From the NCBI GenBank assembly GCA_949317995.1, contig OX439048.1, positions 22,201,495 through 22,265,494 on the forward strand: DNA of 64,000 nucleotides, in the 5' to 3' direction. The notes beneath the pieces are model-generated. The model was not told where the DNA came from, searched no databases, and was given only the letters and a program-made list of their open reading frames with translations. Each line of letters begins with the position of its first letter. Within the stretch, counting starts at the first letter, position 1. Below are positions 47,489 through 59,929 of the stretch, piece by piece. Both the position numbers and the translations under genes were made by a program. The DNA comes from Acholoe squamosa (lineage: Eukaryota > Annelida > Polychaeta > Phyllodocida > Polynoidae).

Positions 47489-50400
47489 TCAGGCTAAAGC
47501 TAAGAACCATATTTCATTACGTCGTCTTTCTACTGGCTGGGCTATATCATCATATTCACAGTGCATACGGTATCCACCAAACCGATGTACCCTGGGAAGG
47601 TTGTGTGACATTGTGTAGGTCTCACGAGCCCAATCCTTTTTTGTGGCTTCACCTCGGAAAGGTCTGGGAAAAAAATATATTTGTGTGGTTAAATCTGAGA
47701 GATTCAAATATTACTCATCCATTAAAGAGGATCTTGTATAGTACTAGGATTGGTTTGATTGGCGTATAGTGGAATTTATACCCATTGCCCAGCCATATAT
47801 CATATTACTGAAAATTGTGGGCTTCTGTGAAAGTAATCACTATTGATGACTTAAGATCGTATTTCCTTGTTGATGACCCAAGGGCCCAAGGGCTCTCTTT
47901 AAATGGTAAACTAAAAAGATGTCTGGATAAATGGCCAAAACAAAAGCATGCCTAGATTATAGACACCTCTTATATTAATTATTAGCCGCAATTGCCCTCA
48001 ATAATGTTGTGATTGTCTGGGGAAAGGGGTTATTATGCAATCATTTGAAAACAATAAATGACAGAGTAATTATTTGCAAGCCCCTATATCTAATCAGGTA
48101 AGACAGGTAATCATAGGCGACGACCCTAGGTAAGGAAGTGGTCATTATTTATCAACAGGGGGGTGATGGGTTTTTGCATGGATGCCTGAAAATCTTTTAC
48201 ACCCCCCTCGACAGGGGGCATAAAAAAATTTGCGACCACCGCCCCTCCGGCGTGGATAATTCTCGCACCCCTCTTTAATCCATAGTAAAATGCATGCTTT
48301 TGTGCTAGAAATAGGGTAAATTTTTTATGGCCCCCCTCAATGGGTCAAAATTTGTAAAGCCCCCCGCCTCAGGAGGGGTCTGAATTTTTTACCCCCCCCC
48401 CCCGCTCAAATCAACCACCCCCCCTGTTGATAAATAAATAATGACCACTCCCTAATCGCATGTATGATTGACGATGGAGTGCTCTTATCAGCTATCATAA
48501 AAAATATTAACAAAAGTCATTACTACAGATTACCTTTTGAAACCATACATTTTCAGCACACTGACCTACTGATATGCATATTGCTCTCAGGTATTTAAGA
48601 CATGACTGGAGTCAGAGAGACACTTCATTGTGATAAAGTGAAATGTTTGGTGTTATTTTGTGTAGAAAAGGATAGATCGCTTGTATCCAGGGGAAAAATC
48701 AGAGCAGAGTTTAGAGGAGGTACAGAGCCACCAAACCTTCAGTTTCAACAAAGGTGTTAATACTATTAGGATAAGCCCTCGTGGCATATGTGTGTTAATG
48801 ATTTATATAGCAGGTAAAGAGAAAATGTCTACCTTGCATAAATAATCATGGCAGGCCAACACTCAACAAAGATGTTGGGGTCGCTTGGTTGAGGCGCTGG
48901 CCACCAACATGCATTCGACTTATCTAGAAAACGACTAGATTAGAAATACATAATATTAGTCATAGGATCTAAGAGAAATTAGCAGGAAATTGTGATAGGG
49001 GTTAGAAATAGTGTATAAGGAAGAATTGCTAATCAAAGAGATGCCTTGTCATTGGTATCCTATTCTAAAATAAGTTTTTAAAAAAAATGTGCAAAATATA
49101 TACAAAGCTTTTCCTGGTCGGATGAAGATGTCTCTATACAAATGCATTTCACGAAAGACTAATTTGCATCAAGGAGCAATCAAATCTAGACAATACACAT
49201 TGCAGTAGACTCACATAAATGTTGGTTCAGAAATTTGACTCTGCATCACTTTTATCACTACATTTCTAACCACCTTTTGTGGCCTCATATGTACTCACAT
49301 CGTTTAAGTAGTTTTTGAATAACCCTTAAATTGATCTGAGCCGTTTTATAAAATCATACAATGAATTCACTTTAGCTCTGTTTGTAATTGATTCTAAAAG
49401 GGCAGGGCATGAATTCTTTTTCTTTTCTTTTCTTTCTTTTTTTCCTCATGGTAATGGACACATTGATAATACGGATGCAAAGTCAAATGTATGGACTATT
49501 GAGCAATGATAAACTTGACACAATTCTAACTCACCTAACATAGACATTCATGGCCGGCCATTGTTCCAGCCTCACAGCCCCATGGCTGGGTTTGGGTGGG
49601 GGCCAGTAGGCGGCGTTAGTACCCTGCATGGCCTTAGGACCTAGTCCTATGAAGATAGACACACTGACAGGCTCTCCTTTTGGGGTCATGCTCCATACTA
49701 TGGGACCACTGTACTGGAACCTCTCTCCTGGTGATGGGAGGGAAAAGTTACATATGAAGTATGCTTATGACAGGCATTGACATTCTCAAGACTATTCTAT
49801 TTCAATTGTTCTTCAAGTGTATGTTTTTCTGTTTTTCTGTTTCTTTTTTTTTTTTTTAGGGTTTTTTTTAGGATTGCCAGCATGGCTCTAGTGAGTATCA
49901 TCCTTCAAGGAATATTTACGCATCGGACCAAGATTTGGCAAGGCTGTTGGTAGGAGATGCCTTGGGTAAGAAATCGTTCTTTCTTATACACCCTGTGGCA
50001 GTAAGAATCATATGGAGTCTTGGAGAAGGAGCTAAAACTGAATCGTTGAAGGGAATTACTTGGAGATATGATACATGCCTGAGTGTGATTTTAGAGTGAG
50101 ACTGTCACAATTGAGAAAAAAGCACCAAGTGTTCCTACCCCGTGAATTATAGCCGGAGGTATAGTCCATAAGGCGGCGGAAGGCGATGGGTTTGGCCTGC
50201 TCCAGGCCATGTAGAAGAGCGGTGCACCAGTAGGTGTGGGGGTACGCCCTCTCCTCGTACTCCTTCAAAAAATGTACTTTAATCATTAATTCTCATTTCA
50301 GGTCTGTGGAGAAATTAGTAGTCATTATCCAAATAGAATCATGTGATGTTTAATCGATCTAGTACACACTACATTTATACTTTTGATACATTATATGAAT

Positions 50401-50658
50401 GTCCTAAATAAATATAAATGTTTATAAATCTCTTAACTGGCATAGAAGCAAATCAGTCCTACTACCCACAATTTCCCTGACATGCAATCACCTACATGTA
50501 TCATTTAGATTGATTCTCCCTTTTTTTCTTCTCTTTTTTGAATAAAATTTGTATTGACAAACCTCATGTTTCTTGGTGACTGTGTACAGGGGGACTACAG
50601 GAGCACCACTCCGGGGCATCCGGGCCTTCACCCATTTCTTGGGATTCCACAAACTCAT
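47489..50658 (-). CDS. SOUL/HEBP-family heme-binding protein, copy C, 4 exons
   Basis: Exons 50563-50658 (96 nt), 50139-50262 (124), 49535-49727 (193), 47489-47663 (175); phases 0, 1, 2; 195 aa. It starts MSLWNPKKWVKARM right after a 3' splice site region, so an upstream non-coding exon is likely. Exon 2 has YPHTYWCTALLHGLEQA and RRLMDY. Exon 3 has GPIVW...PVSVSIFIGLGP, PPPKPS and MNVYVR, matching the MTxPV, VSF-LP and VYVR blocks of SOUL proteins. Exon 4 ends RRRNEIWFLALA, the family's RRNEVW terminus. There is no signal peptide; a cytosolic tetrapyrrole-binding role is inferred from the family. The exon 1 donor (GTTTGT) is weak. It is transcribed away from copy A. A half-length extra exon lies at 48833-48923. 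Confidence 0.88.
48133..48453. mobile_element. MITE, about 320 bp, in an intron of SOUL gene C
   Basis: The left end 'aggaagtggtcattatttat' followed by 'caaca' matches the inverted right end 'agggagtggtcattatttat'. TA may be the target duplication. The interior is dominated by runs of C and G. A short similar piece ('accactccctaatc') lies at 1880-1895. Confidence 0.78.
48833..48923 (-). CDS. Extra half-length exon 3b of SOUL gene C
   Basis: 91 nt between a good 3' splice site (ttttctag) and the donor GTAGAC. It encodes NACWWPAPQPSD...ECWPAMIIYAR, the second half of exon 3 (compare NAAYWPPPKPSH...MNVYVR, and NACKWPPPTPRH in copy A). It enters in phase 1 and leaves in phase 2, exactly like exon 3, so it could replace exon 3 in frame and give a 161-aa product lacking the PIVW-VSVSFYLG block. 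It is conserved without a stop. It may be a mutually exclusive exon, or the remnant of a further gene copy. No matching first half was found between 48924 and 49534. Confidence 0.65.
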
Positions 50659-50875
50659 TGTCTATCCTCTCATCTGAAAATACAATTTCGAAATAGTACA
50701 TTGTAAAGTCAGATTTCTATTCATTGGGATCCTAATTGTGCACTATAGGTAAGGGTATATTGAAGTGTACAGCTTAACTCTAACATAACATACAGAAGCC
50801 TAGTAGATCTATGTATTATGAGGCACCATCAAATCAGTAGACATTGATTTCATATTTTGGGTTAGGTTGAAATAT

Positions 50876-51097
50876 CCCAGCAAATTGTCGTCATCTGTCG
50901 CCATGATTAGTCATCAATGGTGACTCCTTTTTGAGTGATAACTCATTCCGTCATCTTTCGCCACTGTGTGTTAGACTCATGTGGCATAGAAATTGCTATT
51001 CCTGGTGATCTTGTGCTATAACGATGTCGTGTTCCATCTAGCGACATGTGTGAGCCACTTCACACTGGTTGACGAGGACTCACGACAATTTGCTGGG
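50876..51097. mobile_element. Short TIR element, internally deleted relative of 9706-11572
   Basis: The 222-bp copy has ends CCCAGCAAATTGTCG and cgacaatttgctggg. Its left half matches 9706-9825 and its right half matches 11465-11572 of the long element; the 1.6 kb of arrays between is absent. It lies between the divergent SOUL genes C and A. Confidence 0.88.
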
Positions 51098-52127
51098 ATG
51101 TTTTAAGACACAAACTATGCACACCTAACTTCTGTACAGATGCACCTCCATTAGTAGATACAGAGTCCCTTTGACAGTAGGATAGTTTCAAAGGCATAGA
51201 TAGTTCCTTGTAAATATCACATTGCTGGTGTATGACTTGTCCTCCATGTTGTTTCACCCAGTGTGAGAGTTGTAAGGTTAATCCCTCCAGGTTACTAGTA
51301 TACCACTCTACAGGAGGCTATGGGATTACTGGTAGACCTATGTTAATCTTAACAGAGAAAAACATAGGTATTCCGTGTAACCAACAAGGCAAAACTTGTC
51401 AAATATGATTTGTCAGTCCTTGCATATTATATGCCATTCGTGTTGACAACTTCAGGTGCTCAAACTCAAGAGTTATCATGCCGATGAATAAACTTGGCCA
51501 TCCTAAATCATATGAAGACCCTTCGCCATTGCTGGCAAGTTGTATTTGATAGGTTTCGTTAAATGCTGCTCATTCAGAAGACCCTTGTGGCCCTTAAATA
51601 TTTAGTGTAGTATGTTAGTCTGTTCCATTAGTTTAGCCAACATTGAAGACTTGTTTTTAAAATCAATATTGAATTTGAAATCTGGATATAATCACCGTCA
51701 CTAGTGTAATGTAACAATATGAAGTATAGAAAAGCACAATATCTATAAGCGGTCCTATGATTGATTTTCCCTAAATCTACATCATGGACCATTGATTTGA
51801 TTAAACTAGCCATGGAACGTTGGCTTAAGAAAAGGGGATTATTGTGGATTTTGTGTTGGCCATTCCAACTGTCACAATGAAACTAGGTATATATGAGACC
51901 TTCCCTATTTGTATTGTGTAGTGGTTTGGGTTAAAGATCCTCGGATCCTCAGATGGTAAGAGACACAATCACCTTGAAGTCATGGAGGAATGTAAACTGA
52001 AGACAAATCTTGAGTAATGTCTTCAAGAAGGGCACTAGGAAAGTACAAGTGCGGCAAAAGTAGGTCCTATTTGATGAATTATATTGAATTAAGAATTTTG
52101 TATAATTATTAGGTGTACTGTAGACAA
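51098..52127. other. Spacer between divergent SOUL genes, nothing recognised
   Basis: No supported exon. Promoters and 5' UTR exons of SOUL C and A should lie in 50659-53039, but no core promoter motif could be chosen with confidence. Confidence 0.5.
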
Positions 52128-52958
52128 GAGATGGGAGAAGCCTCTTAATGGTAAATATGATAGATGGATGAAGCCTCTTAATGGTAAATATGATAGATGG
52201 GAGAAGCCTCTTAATGGTAAATATGATAGATGGATGAAGCCTCTTAATGGTAAATATGATAGATGGGAGAAGCCTCTTAATGGTAAATATAATAGATGGG
52301 AGAAGCCTCTTAATGGTAAATATGATAGATGGGAGAAGCCTCTTAATGGTAAATATAATAGATGGGAGAAGCCTCTTAAAGTGAAATATAATAGATGGGA
52401 GAAGCCTCTTAATGGTAAATATGATAGATGGGAGAAGCCTCTTAATGGTAAATATGATAGATGGGAGAAGCCTCTTAATGGTAAATATAATAGATGGGAG
52501 AAGCCTCTTAATGGTAAATATGATAGATGGGAGAAGCCTCTTAATGGTAAATATGATAGATGGGAGAAGCCTCTTAATGGTAAATATGATAGATTGGAGA
52601 AGCCTCTTGATGGTAAATATGATAGATGGGAGAAGCCTCTTAATGGTAAATATGATAGATTGGAGAAGCCTCTTAATGGTAAATATGATAGATGGGAGAA
52701 GCCTCTTAATGGTAAATATGATAGATTGGAGAAGCCTCTTAATGGTAAATATGATAGATGGGAGAAGCCTCTTAATGGTAAATATGATAGATGGGAGAAG
52801 CCTCTTAATGGTAAATATGATAGATGGGAGAAGCCTCTTAATGGTAAATATGATAGATGGGAGAAGCCTCTTAATGGTAAATATGATAGATGGGAGAAGC
52901 CTCTTAATCGTAAATATGATAGATGGGAGAAGCCTCTTAATGGTAAATATGATAGATA
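52128..52958. repeat. 33-bp minisatellite, about 25 units
   Basis: Unit 'gatgggagaagcctctta' plus 'atggtaaatatgata' (33 bp), with little divergence. The unit length is a multiple of three and carries few stops, so long open frames run through it on both strands; they are repeat artefacts. Variant units (for example 'gattggag' at about 52591, 52657 and 52723) are spaced 66 bp apart, a dimeric higher-order pattern. The array ends about 80 bp before the first coding exon of SOUL gene A. Confidence 0.95.
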
Positions 52959-53039
52959 TGAACATGGAGTCATCATGCGGTCATCATGCGGTCATTAAAG
53001 GGTTAAATGGGTAAAACTAGAATTGAAATTATCTTACAG

Positions 53040-55635
53040 ATGAGTCTGTGGAACCCTGAGAAGTGGGTGAAGACTAATGTACGAGGTAAGGCCCCTGTCC
53101 TGCCTACATACAGATTACTGGAGATCCTAGATGTGAGTTTAGTCTACACACTTCTGTTCGTAATATTGTTATAGCTCTTCAGATTCTTCTGCCTAGATAA
53201 ATCTAGGTACTCAATTCTACATCAGCATCTAGTAAGTAAAGTGGCACATTAGGGCTGCTGGCAAAGACAGAGTAATGCATACTTATCATTGAAATAGGAC
53301 ACATAGGCATGATGATATTATATTCATTTATGTTTCACAAGGAGAAAGAAATCACGATCAGTCTTTGTGACATATGAGTAACCCCTTATGACTGATCTTT
53401 TCTAAGTGTTTCACAAGCATCACTCCTGAGTATTGGCATATGTCACTCGTATGTTGAAATCTAAGATCAGTGCTTTAGAAACAGGTATTGCTGGTACAAA
53501 GATCACTCTTCAAAATATGTCTGCAGACCAATTGTGATCACTAGAGTCAAATTGAATTGAACAAATGTAGTAATACTATATATCCTACATTTACAGGCAA
53601 AAACAGGCAAACAGAATTGAACAAATGTTGTAATACTATATCCTACATTTACAGGCAAAAACATGTTAAAATGCCCCGTGAAAAAAAACACAAACGTTTA
53701 AGACCCAAATTACTAGTTCCTACCTTAAAGAAAATGTTATATTACATTTTCTTTAAGGATTTAACACATTTATGTGGACCCTTTTAGGTACCCATAAATT
53801 CTGCTTTAGAAACACCTTTATGTTGGTCGTATCTCACTCTTAAATGTCACCTTTAGCCATCACCTTCCCTTTTGAAACACCTCCTCCTACGAGTAAGCTA
53901 TGCAGATACAACCAATGAACTCAATGATTGGTCTTAGCACCACCTCATGAGTAATCTTGCTCGTATACGTCCATATGACTATATATAGCCGTTGTGAAAC
54001 AGGTCTCAGGGGTAGTCCAAATAACCTTGGGTTAACTCAAAGCACATTACCAAACCATTCAATATGTCTCATGACAGGTTAGAACAAGTATTTATATCGC
54101 TGATTATCAGAAGCAATGATATGCTTTCCAAGTGGGGCTTCCAGATGCCTCTTTCACAAATTTGAAAGCTGTCCCTAAACCATGCTTCTAAACATGCAGA
54201 AACATTAGAGAGGTTAAGAGCACTACGTGTACGGCCACCTGTACGTCTAGAATGATTGGAAATGGTAGGCTAGACGTTGCCGTACACGTTAGAAGTAGGC
54301 AAATCTTAACCTCTCTATTAATGTTTACATCCATTATCGTGGAGCATTTATCGTTAGTTGAAATTTATTAGGCCTATTTATCTTAAACCTGCCTGATATA
54401 GATATTATAATACTTTAGAGTCATGAGGTGCGGTCGTACCCCATGACCTTCTGGTGCACCACCTTCCTCCATGGTCTGGTAGAGGCCCGCAAAATAGGCA
54501 TCAGACGCCTTATGGACTACATCCGTGGTAACAATAGTACAGGTATAGTGTATTTTGTTTAGCATACCACTTAATTCTCAACAAAATGAGATTTTGTCAA
54601 GAAAGAAGTAAAACCATGACACATGAATTGTCTGGATAAAAAAGAACCTGTAAACGCTCACAACCTACCAAGCCAGCATATAGTCAGAAAGACAGGGATA
54701 TTGATATTTACATTCTGGACAATTGCATCACTTTCACCCTTGTAACTGTATAGAGACCACTTACTCAAGGCCCATGTCTGCCACAATCCCTGATCCCAAG
54801 CCAATATAGACACCGCCCATAGTATCCTCCAATTGATGAAATAGGTCTTGTTATTACCAACTATTTTGGTCTTGTTTCCAGGTGAGAAGTTCCAGAAATG
54901 TTTCCCCATAGTGTGGGCAGTGGGCCCTCAGGGTGAAGTGGTCAGTGTCTCTTTCTACTTGGGACGGGGTCCCCGTGCCCTCTCCATCCAGAATGCTTGC
55001 AAATGGCCACCACCCACCCCACGCCACCCTGCAGTCAAACTGGAGTGCTGGCCCCCTCTAAAGATATATGCCAGGTGAGACAAATTAAAGTAGCTTTAGT
55101 ATAATTTTATGAAAAGCCTGTCAGGAATTTGTCATTTAGATTAAAATTGATGCAGTAAACATGTGCCTCATCTGTATCTTATTCAAATTTCCTGTTATGG
55201 AGAGAATATAAAAAGGGTTTCAGTTACCTGTATCATAATCAATAATCATCTTTTTAAATACCTCTCTGTGCCCGACATTGGCCATTATACACGGAGGTAT
55301 TCTATATTGAAAGCCTTTTCTCACACAGAGAATTATAAACGTCTCCTTTCACTTGATCCTATGGTCTTCCAATATATCATACTTTATATGCGACCTTTCC
55401 TCACCTGACATAATGTGTAAATCTGTCTTTTCTTTCACTTCTTTTTTTCTACACTTACAGAGAATTTAATGGGCAACCTACGAGGGAGGACTGGGGTTTT
55501 GAGACTATTTACTTAATAAGGAGACTCCGTCCAACTGACCGCTATGCCACCTACCAAATGCATTGTGAATACAATGATACAGGAACTGCACCAAATAAAA
55601 GACGCAATGAGGTCTGGCTTCTTGCACTTGCATAG
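53040..55635 (+). CDS. SOUL/HEBP-family heme-binding protein, copy A, 4 exons
   Basis: Exons 53040-53132 (93 nt), 54419-54542 (124), 54882-55074 (193), 55461-55635 (175); phases 0, 1, 2; 194 aa, the usual size for the family. It starts MSLWNPEKWVKTNVRG immediately after a 'cttacag' acceptor, so a 5' non-coding exon is expected. Exon 2: SHEVRSYPMTFWCTTFLHGL, then RRLMDY (SOUL 'YEVRRYP...W' and 'F.RLF.YI' blocks). Exon 3: PIVWAVGPQGEVVSVSFYLG (81-100), then WPPPTP and LKIYAR. Exon 4 ends RRNEVWLLALA (184-194). No signal peptide or membrane segment. Family members bind heme or porphyrins; the substrate here is not shown by the sequence. It forms a tandem pair with copy B and is head-to-head with copy C. 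Confidence 0.9.
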
Positions 55636-55781
55636 TCTTATTAGAGCCCCTATCCTTCCTACAAAATGATGATAATTATGTACTCACTGTATATGCAACT
55701 CAATCCCTTTGCTCGTGAGGTCTATGGCAAGTGATTTGTGTAATTTCCACCAAGAAGAAAGTGCATTAATTTAGAACCCCA

Positions 55782-55787
55782 AATAAA
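55782..55787 (+). terminator. Polyadenylation signal of SOUL gene A
   Basis: AATAAA 147 nt after the stop codon. Confidence 0.55.
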
Positions 55788-55822
55788 AGGGTTTTCAAAC
55801 TAATTGTGAAATAACCAATTCT

Positions 55823-56504
55823 ATGAGATCTTTCACCATAATAAACCACAGGAGAACCTTCCGAATGATGGCTGAGCCCATCCTCAAACTGTATAGTGAG
55901 TCAAGAGGCCAAAATTTCTATCATCATCATTCAAAACCAAATACATTAGGAGAAAAGGCAGATATAGTGCAGTGGTATTTCCTGTTGACTCCATATGCTT
56001 CAGATTGGCACGCTATAAGAAAGATAGGTTGCTCTGGGTGATTAAACCCTGCTTCCCTCTATGTTTTGTGCACTGGCTCCAGGAGATTCAAAGAAAGAAA
56101 GTCATGCTACAGTTGGAGGAATCAATATCCTATGTTGATTTATGCTACATTGAACAAGTGGAAATATAGGTCATAACTTCAGTTCTCATGTGGAATATAG
56201 GCTTAAGCATGAAGCGATTATCTTGGATTATCCAGCTAAGAAACTGTACAGGAGTGTAAGCTTAAGTAAATAGGTCAGTATGAAGGCAAGTGCTGGAGAT
56301 CAAAAACAAACCATTTACCTCAGGTGGGAAGGAGAATATTGTGAAGCCACATTATGGTTATTGTCTTCAACATAATGGACTAGGAATGATCAAGAAGCTG
56401 CCAAGGTAAGTCCTCTCCTAAAATAAGATTTCCTATCTACCAATTGTATGACGAATTTTGTATCTATCAAGTGTATTTTTATGTCCCACTGTGGACACTC
56501 TACA
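55823..56504. other. Intergenic between SOUL A and B, nothing recognised
   Basis: Two overlapping short open frames (55823-56041 and 55972-56169) have no recognisable motif; they are not called. Confidence 0.5.
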
Positions 56505-57213
56505 CACTATAAAAATGGTGTTTAGGGTTTAAACATATTTAGGTGTAAACATTTTTCTTATAAGCATATAAACATTACTCATAAGAAATGTTGAATATTA
56601 GGTGTTTAGATTTAAACATGGGTAAGTTTAAATGCTTGACAATGTATGTAAAATACACACCAGTTAGCAGCAATACCGTTGAATGGACTTTCTGCACACA
56701 CTCACAATCGTTGTGGCAAATTGTTGTGGCAAATGTCCCCAAACCGCATGTTGTTATTTCATAGAACGTCATTAGAATAGAAACAGCAAAAGATATTATG
56801 TCTAAATCAATCCTACAACCACCCTCCTTAATGTGAAATAATCATTAAGTTCCATGATACACACATATTTGTGCCTTCTCAACTATCTCATACTAGTGCA
56901 GTGTATTGTGTGTATATACCTGTGGCTGACACCCTTAGAGACCGTTGACTTGTTATTACCTACTAATGTCCCCAAGAAAGTAAAAGCAAATGACAACAAG
57001 CAAAACGATAATCCTTAATTCAAAAGTCTGTAAACTCTAAATTTTCTAATCATTTAGATATCTAAACACAAAATTTCATATCACAAAACTTTTAAACTTA
57101 AACACCTAGATATCTAAACACTTGGGTAAAGAACTGTTACACATGTTTATGGACTTTATATGATCATGATGTTTAGAAGTGCGTTGAGGATCTAAACACA
57201 CTTTTTGCAATGT
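56505..57213. mobile_element. DNA transposon-like element with TTTAAACA subterminal repeats
   Basis: The left end 'cactataaaaatggtgttta' and the inverted right end 'cattgcaaaaagtgtgttta' are similar. Words such as 'gtttagatttaaaca' and 'tatctaaacac' recur near both ends. About 700 bp, with no transposase. It lies between SOUL A and B. Confidence 0.65.
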
Positions 57214-57477
57214 ATCGTGGGACACTCAGCATGGGAGGCAATGTATTAGAGGATAATATGATAAATCAGTGATCTTGAATGAATATGAAATTTCATTTTT
57301 TGCACCACAATTCTAAATCTAAAAGGCTCTACACATGTATTTGCCGCTTAAAAGAGGGCAGGTTTGTTATTGTAATCAATTTACTGTTATCTACCAAGGC
57401 TTCGCACTTTGGCTTGGCCTTGTACTTGTGGCTTATATTATGGGCCATTAGTTATACATTTGTAAGACTACCTACAG

Positions 57478-59493
57478 ATGAGTCTGTGGAACCCTGAGAA
57501 CTGGGTAAAGACTAACCAACCCAGAGGGAAGGCGCCCATCCTGCCCTCCTATAAAGTACTGGAGAAACTACCAGTAAGTATGTGTATACTCTAACCACAC
57601 TCCTGCTAGAGATCGACTTAATTGGCTATATCATGATAATAATCATGCACCATTCTTGTGGTGTCAGTGTAAAAACATCCACTATCGAAATGTCACATCA
57701 TAATGTATCAGAAGTGGACTGCTGTTAGCTGTTTCAGTTGGCTATCTATTGACTCTTGATTAGGTCACAAACTTCATGTCAGGCATATGCCAGTGAGCAC
57801 AGGTTGTTAATGTTGGCTACTGATTACTCAACGTTGATCAACGAAGCCTCAACATTGACCCAATGTTTTATGCTTTCTGGGAATGATACTTAACCAGCCT
57901 CCGTACCTTTGATGAGGTATAAAGTATCTATATTTATTATATAGAAATTGCCGAGGCATTTGTGATGTGTCAATGCCAACTATAATATAATTATTATATG
58001 TGTTGATATTGAATTCAGACCCATGAGGTGCGGTCGTACCCACGGACCTACTGGTGCACCACCCTCCTCCATGGTCTGGAGGAGGCCAGGAGGATTGGTG
58101 TCAGGAGGCTCATGGACTACATTTCTGGCTTCAACAGTAGAGGTGAGAAGTCAACAACATAATTATACTCAATGCTTATGCTTATGAAGCCATTTAGTCG
58201 AGAGCTTTTCTACTGCAGAAGATCTTAGATTATTTCACATAGTAGGCATACAAGATTTAAATAGACACATTCACAGCAGGCTCTTTGTTACACCTTTTTC
58301 AAAATAGCACACTTTGGATCTGTTAGTACTCACACATTTGGTTCATCCATTCCATTAAGGCAGCCTCTCCTAAGCTTACCTATCCATAGTATTCTATAAA
58401 TGAGGTTGCCTTTAAGTTTTCCATGATTCATACTTACCCTCTATTTCTCAAATTTCATTTCACCAAAACTCTCACTCTTCCTACCAGGTGAAAAGTTTCA
58501 CAAGACCTGGCCCATAGTGTGGGCAGTTGGCCCCAGGGGTGAGGTAGTCAGTGTGTCTTTCTACATGGGGCGAGGTCCTAATGCCCTCCCAAAACAGAAC
58601 GCCTGCCACTGGGCACCACCTCGCCCAGGCCACCCTGCAGTCAGACTGGAGTGCTGGCCTCCTCTCAAGATATATGCCAGGTCAGAAATTGGTATGCTTA
58701 CTCACACTACTGATTTTCCTTTTGTAAAGAATACTTTTCTTGAAACATAGCCCAAACCCTCTAGTTGTGCTTCTATTATTCTCCTCTAGTGGAAGTAATG
58801 TTTTGGCTTTTATAAGCTTCCATAGAAAAGATATGATGTCATACTTTCTTGATATTATTATTTGTGAGCAGACCGATTATGAAATCTTTGCTGAGATGAT
58901 TTTATTGTAGCAGATAATTGGCACAAATATTATATTTCATGATGATTTCCTGCTACTTTCATCAAAATGTTACATGTTTGAAATGACACTGTTTTCACTG
59001 GCCAGGAGGTTATTTCCAAACATCCTACCATCGGTCATCCAGCGATAGGGTTGGCAACTCTTGTGGATTAAATAATACCTTGTCATACTGCACTACATCT
59101 ACCCTGGTACCCAAAAAAAATAGCAAGTGCTGCTTGTGATAGTGTATGCAGAGCTCAGCCTACCACAGATAAAATAAATAGTACTTCCTGTGTCAATGCC
59201 TACATGTCTCATTCTACCATCAGATAAATAAATAGGGGTGGATTTTCCTAGCATCCCTGGGTGACCTATTGTAGGATGTTTTGAATTAACCTCCAGATTC
59301 TCTTTTTAACATTTACAGGGAATTTGACAGGCAGGCTACAAAGGAGGACTGGGCCTTTGAGACTATCATGCTAACCAAGAGACTTAGTCCCACCGAGCCC
59401 TATGCCACATACCAAATGCACTGTGAATATAACGACGTTGGAACTGCACCTCACAAAAGACGCAATGAGATATGGCTAATGGCACTAGCATAG
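57478..59493 (+). CDS. SOUL/HEBP-family heme-binding protein, copy B, 4 exons
   Basis: Exons 57478-57573 (96 nt), 58019-58142 (124), 58488-58680 (193), 59319-59493 (175); phases 0, 1, 2; 195 aa. Exon 1 starts MSLWNPENWVKTNQPRGKAP after a 'ctacag' acceptor. Exon 2 has THEVRSYPRTYWCTTLLHGL and RRLMDYISG. Exon 3 has PIVWAVGPRGEVVSVSFYMG, WAPPRP and LKIYAR. Exon 4 has ATYQMHCEYND and the terminus RRNEIWLMALA. Very close to copy A in protein and in splice positions, so a recent tandem duplicate. Cytosolic heme or porphyrin binding is inferred from the family. No clear AATAAA follows; ATTAAA near 59840 is a weak candidate. Confidence 0.9.
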
Positions 59494-59929
59494 GGCAGGC
59501 ACCTGTGTTCAATTTATAATTTCATTCATGCTGTATTGTCTCCAGAGTTTTTGTTGGAGAAACATAATGATGAGATGGGCTTTCAGTTCATTTTATGTCA
59601 AATAGTCCAAACATATGTATACAACTAGTACTTGCTCTTATTATGCATGACTTCATCTGTCCTTTACGACTGTACTACTAAGTATGAGTATGATTCTGAA
59701 TTGGATACAATGGAGAAAGATAGGTGAGGAGATATAGCATTTTACATTTATTTTAATGAAGATATTCTGAGGGGAAAATAGATAATATGTGCCAGTTTGA
59801 GGAGTTGGTACATTTCATATCAACACACGATATAATATATTAAAGTAAGATTACAATCTTCATTTGATGTACAAATCTATCTCAATGACTAAATGCTGGT
59901 AATAGCTCCGACCAAGAAAAATATAACAT

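Noticed and set aside
51949-52998. Long open frames (up to 338 codons) on both strands across 51.9-53.0 kb
   Set aside because: They are translations of a 33-bp minisatellite whose period is a multiple of three, so several frames stay open; no start context or splice partner.
55823-56169. Two overlapping short open frames between SOUL A and B
   Set aside because: No family motif, no splice logic linking them to either gene.
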